17,029 nt of DNA. It comes from Pseudomonadota bacterium. Its GTDB lineage: Bacteria; Pseudomonadota; Gammaproteobacteria; Steroidobacterales; GCA-2729495. Numbering within the stretch: the first letter of the stretch is position 1; each line of letters starts with the position of its first letter. The notes under the pieces were generated by a model that saw only the letters and a program-made list of their open reading frames with translations, had not been told where the DNA came from and made no database searches. Below are positions 14,019 through 17,029 of this stretch, one piece after another. The position numbers were made by a program, and so were the translations under genes. The DNA lies in contig JAUPLK010000006.1 of assembly GCA_030836925.1 (NCBI GenBank), forward strand, positions 1-17,029. Reading direction: 5' to 3'.

Positions 14019-14930
14019 ATGGCGTCTGATTCATTGCACGGTATTACCCGACTTGGTACGGGCCTGATCGATCAGGCCCGGCAGTATGCGCGACTCATGC
14101 GCCTCGACCGGCCGATCGGCACCTGGCTGTTGCTGTGGCCAACGCTCTGGGGCCTGTGGATCGCGGGCAGCGGACGACCGCAGGCGCGCCATTTCATCGT
14201 GTTCGTCGCCGGCGTCATCGTGATGCGCTCGGCGGGCTGCGTGATCAACGACTTCGCCGACCGGCATATCGATGGCAAGGTCCGGCGCACCAGTGACCGG
14301 CCGCTCGCGGCCGGCAAGGTCGCACCCGTCGAGGCACTCGTGCTGTTTGCCGTACTCGGACTGATCGCACTGGCGCTGTTGCTGATGCTCAATCCGCTGG
14401 CCCGCCTGCTGGCACTCGGCGCCGCCGTGCTCACGGTCGCCTATCCCTTCAGCAAGCGCTGGCTGGCGGCACCGCAGTTCGTGCTCGGCGCGGCCTTCGG
14501 CTGGGGTATCCCGATGGCCTTTGCAGCCGAGACGGGCGTGGTCCCGCGCCTCGCGTGGCTGCTGTGGCTCTGCGTGGTGGTGTGGGCAGTGATCTACGAC
14601 ACGATGTACGCGATGGCCGACCGCGAGGATGATCTGCGGATCGGCGTGAAATCGACTGCCATCCTGTTCGGCAGTGCCGACGTGTTCATCATCGGCCTGT
14701 TGCAGGTCGTGCTGGTCACCGGTCTGCTGCTGGCCGGACGTGAGGCCGGGCTCGGCATCTGGTATCAGGCGGGCGTGCTGGCTGGCGCCATCCAGCTCCT
14801 CACCCAGCTCTGGCTGATCCGCAGCCGTGAGCCGGAAGCCTGCATCCAGGCTTTTCGGGCCAACAACATGTTTGGCGCCACCCTCTTTGCCGGCATCGTG
14901 CTCGACTACACCTTCAGCCTGCCGGCCTGA
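14019..14930 (+). CDS. ubiA: 4-hydroxybenzoate polyprenyltransferase
   Basis: Integral membrane enzyme that attaches the polyprenyl side chain to 4-hydroxybenzoate, the first membrane step of ubiquinone synthesis. The protein has 303 residues with about eight or nine hydrophobic segments. Both prenyl-diphosphate/Mg2+ motifs are intact: NDFADRHID (Asp78, Asp81, Asp85) followed by KVRRTSDRP, and YDTMYAMADREDD (Asp194 to Asp205). ATG 14019 is chosen because GGGCGGA ends eight bases upstream and MASDSLHGITRL precedes the conserved RLDRPIGTWLLLWPTLW. The upstream open frame runs back into recG and is not coding. No chorismate lyase gene (ubiC) is adjacent here. The last 25 bases overlap the 3' end of comF on the other strand. 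Confidence 0.96.
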   Translation: MASDSLHGITRLGTGLIDQARQYARLMRLDRPIGTWLLLWPTLWGLWIAGSGRPQARHFIVFVAGVIVMRSAGCVINDFADRHIDGKVRRTSDRPLAAGKVAPVEALVLFAVLGLIALALLLMLNPLARLLALGAAVLTVAYPFSKRWLAAPQFVLGAAFGWGIPMAFAAETGVVPRLAWLLWLCVVVWAVIYDTMYAMADREDDLRIGVKSTAILFGSADVFIIGLLQVVLVTGLLLAGREAGLGIWYQAGVLAGAIQLLTQLWLIRSREPEACIQAFRANNMFGATLFAGIVLDYTFSLPA

Positions 14931-15601
14931 TCCCCGCACGCCTGGCTGGAGCCTGGCGACTTGAGCGCATGGGCGACGGTCCAGAGTGCAAGCCGCCCGG
15001 CACCCGCTGCACGCAAGGTGTGCGCCAGAGCCTCGGCCGTTGCGCCCGTGGTCAGCACATCATCGATCACGAGGATATGGAGTTCCGGTCGCAGGGGCCG
15101 GGCCACAAAGGCGGCATGCAGATTCATGCGCCGCTCGGCGGCGCTGAGCTGCGCCTGGGCCGGCGTCGCACGCTGGCGCTGGCAAATCCCGGCGGCCAGC
15201 CGCCAGTCCAGCTGCCAGCACAGTCCCCGCGCGATCTCCTCGGCCTGGTTATAGCCGCGCTCTGCCTGACGTCGCCAATGCAGCGGCACAGGAACAACCA
15301 GATCCGGGCGGGGCGTACTTTCCGGCATGCGCAGGGCCAGCAATTCACCCAGAGCGCGGGCGGTTGCCAGTTGTCCGCCGAATTTCGCCTCGGCAATCAG
15401 CCGGTCGACCGGATACTGATAGGCGAGCGCCGACCAGACCTGATCGAAACCCGCTGGTGCGGGCAGGTCATGGGGCTCCAGCCAGGGCAAGTCGGTCAGG
15501 CAGCCCTGACACAGCGGAGACCGGGCAATGGACTGCCCACACAGTGCACAGTGCGGCGGCAGGAACAGGTCCAGAATCTGGTCAACCTTGACCCAGCCCA
15601 T
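14906..15601 (-). CDS. comF: ComF family phosphoribosyltransferase-like protein
   Basis: ComF/GntX-type protein linked in various bacteria to DNA uptake and use of external DNA; its exact role is unsettled. With start ATG 15601 it has 231 residues. An N-terminal zinc ribbon contains Cys18, Cys21, Cys31 and Cys34 (CALCG and CQGC). A type I phosphoribosyltransferase fold follows, with RGYNQAEEIARGL at about 115-127 and the PRPP loop ILVIDDVLTTGAT at 176-188 (Asp180, Asp181). The open frame reaches back to 15715, but the extra 38 residues are not family-like and would place the bioB promoter and start codon inside the gene. It is divergent from bioB and overlaps ubiA tail to tail by 25 bases. 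Confidence 0.92.
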   Translation of the reverse strand: MGWVKVDQILDLFLPPHCALCGQSIARSPLCQGCLTDLPWLEPHDLPAPAGFDQVWSALAYQYPVDRLIAEAKFGGQLATARALGELLALRMPESTPRPDLVVPVPLHWRRQAERGYNQAEEIARGLCWQLDWRLAAGICQRQRATPAQAQLSAAERRMNLHAAFVARPLRPELHILVIDDVLTTGATAEALAHTLRAAGAGRLALWTVAHALKSPGSSQACGDQAGRLKV

Positions 15602-15604
15602 AAG

Positions 15605-15651
15605 TTGACAGACCCCGCAGGCAGTCCAGATACTGCCGCCCTGTTTTACAC
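15605..15651 (+). promoter_or_regulatory. bioB promoter with a dyad over the -10 box
   Basis: A perfect -35 TTGACA (15605-15610) and GATACT (15629-15634, four of six) are 18 bases apart, predicting a start near 15641 and a leader of about 60 bases. GGCAGT (15620-15625) and ACTGCC (15632-15637) form a perfect dyad with a 6-base spacer that covers the -10. A single motif GTTTTACAC (15643-15651) resembles one half of a BirA operator at seven of nine bases, but the other half is absent. Confidence 0.6.
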
Positions 15652-15699
15652 GCCGCGCCGCCGTCTGGCTGCGCGCATTGCCGGGATCTTCGACGGGAA

Positions 15700-16686
15700 A
15701 TGAGCGAATCAGCACGGCCTGCCATCCGCAATGACTGGAGCGTCGCCGAGGTTGCCGGGCTGTTTCAGCTGCCCCTGCACGAACTGCTGTTCCGCGCCCA
15801 TTCGATCCACCGGCAATACTTCGATCCGGCCGAGGTGCAGGTCAGTACATTAATGAGTATCAAGACCGGCGGCTGTCCGGAGGATTGCGGTTATTGCTCG
15901 CAAAGCGTCCATCACAACACCGGCCTCGCGGCATCGGCGCTGGCACCGGTTGAAGAAGTGATCCGCACCGCACGGGCGGCCCGCGACCGGGGTGCCACCC
16001 GCTTCTGCATGGGCGCCGCCTACCGCAACCCCAAGCCCAGCCAGATCGGCAAGATCGCCGAGATGATCCGCGGCGTACACGACCTGGGCATGGAAACCTG
16101 CGCCACGCTCGGCATGCTGAGCGCCGAGCAGGCCGAAACGCTGCGCGAAGCCGGGCTCGATTACTACAACCACAATCTCGATACGTCCGCGAACTACTAC
16201 CCCCGGATCACTTCGACGCGCAGCTATGACGATCGTCTCGACACGCTGAAGACCGTGCGCGATGCCGGCCTGAAGGTCTGCTGCGGTGGCATCATCGGCC
16301 TCGGCGAAGCGGAGCAGGACCGCATCGAACTCCTGCACACGCTGGCCACCCTCGCCGAGCACCCTGACAGCGTGCCCATCAATCAGCTGGTGCAGGTCGA
16401 GGGCACGCCGCTGGCAACCGAGCTGCAGGAAACCGGCCAGAGCGTCGATGCGCTCGCATTTGTCCGCGTCATCGCCGTGGCACGCATCCTGATGCCGGCG
16501 TCACGGGTCAGGCTGTCAGCCGGACGTGCTGAAATGTCGGACGAGTTGCAGGCGCTGTGCTTTTTTGCCGGTGCCAACTCGATTTTCTACGGGGATTGCC
16601 TGCTGACCACACCCAACCCCGCGGCCGACCGGGATCGCGATCTGCTCGCCCGGCTGGGCATGCGTCCGGAGGCGCGTGCCAACTGA
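15700..16686 (+). CDS. bioB: Biotin synthase
   Basis: Radical-SAM enzyme inserting sulfur into dethiobiotin, the last step of biotin synthesis. The protein has 328 residues. The radical-SAM cluster ligands are Cys59, Cys63 and Cys66 (CPEDCGYC). The auxiliary [2Fe-2S] ligands correspond to Cys103 (RFCMGAA), Cys134, Cys194 and Arg271 (VRLSAGR), all conserved. Blocks YYNHNLDTS and FFAGANSIFYGDCLLTTPNP are typical. ATG 15700 follows GACGGGA closely, and MSESARPAIRNDWS leads into the conserved VAEVAGLFQLPLHELLF. It is divergent from comF, with its own promoter at 15605-15634. A BioC-like gene follows after 19 bases, with no bioF or bioH between them. Confidence 0.98.
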   Translation: MSESARPAIRNDWSVAEVAGLFQLPLHELLFRAHSIHRQYFDPAEVQVSTLMSIKTGGCPEDCGYCSQSVHHNTGLAASALAPVEEVIRTARAARDRGATRFCMGAAYRNPKPSQIGKIAEMIRGVHDLGMETCATLGMLSAEQAETLREAGLDYYNHNLDTSANYYPRITSTRSYDDRLDTLKTVRDAGLKVCCGGIIGLGEAEQDRIELLHTLATLAEHPDSVPINQLVQVEGTPLATELQETGQSVDALAFVRVIAVARILMPASRVRLSAGRAEMSDELQALCFFAGANSIFYGDCLLTTPNPAADRDRDLLARLGMRPEARAN

Positions 16687-16705
16687 GGCCTGGCACACCA
16701 CTGCC

Positions 16706-17029
16706 ATGCCAGACCCGCACAACAAGATCACCCTGCTTTCGTCCGGCATCGACCCCCGCAAGGTCAAGCGCTCCTTCGCACGCGCCGCGGCCAGCTTCGA
16801 TGGCGCGGACTTTTTGCAGACCGAGGTGCGCAACCGGCTGCTCGAGCGGCTCAAGTGGCTGCGCCTCGAACCGCAGCGGGTGCTTGATCTCGGTACCGGC
16901 ACCGGCCGGGCGCTGCCAGCGCTCGCTGCGCGCTTTCCCACCGCCGAGCTGATCGCCCTCGACCTGACCGAAGACATGCTGAAGGTGGCGGCGCGGCGTG
17001 AGGGCGCGTCACCGCTGACGGTCTGCGGC
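16706..17029 (+). CDS. bioC: Malonyl-ACP O-methyltransferase, BioC-like (3' end outside window)
   Basis: Only 108 codons are visible and the frame is open at the window edge. The sequence begins MPDPHNKITLLSSGIDPRKV. It continues with RSFARAAASFDGADFLQTEV, resembling the BioC N-terminus that precedes the SAM fold, then the SAM-binding loop VLDLGTGTGRALPALA (about residues 59-74) and the acidic strand LIALDLTEDML. BioC methylates malonyl-ACP so that the fatty acid machinery can build the pimeloyl chain of biotin. The assignment rests on this N-terminal pattern plus the position 19 bases after bioB. A generic class I methyltransferase is the alternative. No good ribosome binding site is seen before ATG 16706 (GAGG is 17 bases away). 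Confidence 0.8.
   Translation, partial: MPDPHNKITLLSSGIDPRKVKRSFARAAASFDGADFLQTEVRNRLLERLKWLRLEPQRVLDLGTGTGRALPALAARFPTAELIALDLTEDMLKVAARREGASPLTVCG

Noticed and set aside
14031..14939. Reverse-strand open frame opposite ubiA (302 codons)
   Set aside because: The sequence is rich in His, Gln, Asp and Arg, typical of antisense of hydrophobic membrane codons, and it conflicts with the well-supported ubiA.
15642..15651. BirA operator before bioB
   Set aside because: Only one imperfect half-site is present; the left half at the required spacing is absent.
15602..15715. N-terminal extension of ComF to 15715
   Set aside because: The extension is unlike ComF proteins and would overlap the bioB start codon and promoter. 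The zinc ribbon begins properly after ATG 15601.
1..17029. Mobile elements, CRISPR arrays, phage or defence genes
   Set aside because: No transposase, integrase, repeat-spacer pattern or defence-type domain appears in any credible gene; all genes fit a conserved core chromosome.

Overview
The window is a gene-dense, GC-rich stretch of bacterial chromosome. Gene content and order (penicillin-binding protein 1A, hexameric-type citrate synthase, rpmE, the rdgB/rph/PP2C cluster facing yicC-gmk-rpoZ-spoT-ridA-recG, then ubiA, comF, bioB and bioC) point to a gammaproteobacterium. I cannot name the genus. Nearly all of it is conserved housekeeping chromosome. I saw no insertion sequence, phage gene, CRISPR array, rRNA, tRNA or toxin-antitoxin pair.

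Layout. (1) Bases 1-2946, plus strand: the 3' part of a class A penicillin-binding protein overlaps the start of a conserved, poorly characterised protein with a faint nucleotidyltransferase-like signature. (2) Bases 2952-4655, minus strand: gltA and rpmE, each with a recognisable promoter. (3) Bases 4656-4984: the only gap above 300 bases. It holds the rpmE promoter and leader, three exact DnaA boxes (two forming a perfect palindrome) and a very AT-rich island. (4) Bases 4985-7135, minus strand: a tight PP2C phosphatase-rph-rdgB operon. (5) Bases 7305-13966, plus strand: yicC, gmk, rpoZ, spoT, ridA and recG, divergent from the PP2C operon. Both divergent first genes appear to start with TTG. 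(6) Bases 14019-14930: ubiA, whose 3' end overlaps the 3' end of comF on the opposite strand. (7) Bases 14906-17029: comF (minus) diverges from bioB and the 5' part of bioC (plus). A good sigma-70-type promoter for bioB carries a dyad over its -10 box.

How the genes fit together. The centre is an RNA and nucleotide homeostasis neighbourhood. RNase PH and the YicC nuclease handle RNA, RdgB removes non-canonical NTPs, and Gmk makes GDP. RpoZ helps form a ppGpp binding site on RNA polymerase, and SpoT makes and degrades ppGpp. The flanks carry cell wall synthesis, the TCA entry enzyme, ubiquinone synthesis and biotin synthesis.

The least explained parts are non-coding: the DnaA-box/AT-rich interval, the inverted repeats that carry -10-like boxes before rpoZ and spoT, and the bioB operator-like dyad. 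Among proteins, the PP2C phosphatase without an adjacent kinase and the uncharacterised protein downstream of PBP1A deserve a look. I did not find a clear new multi-gene system.
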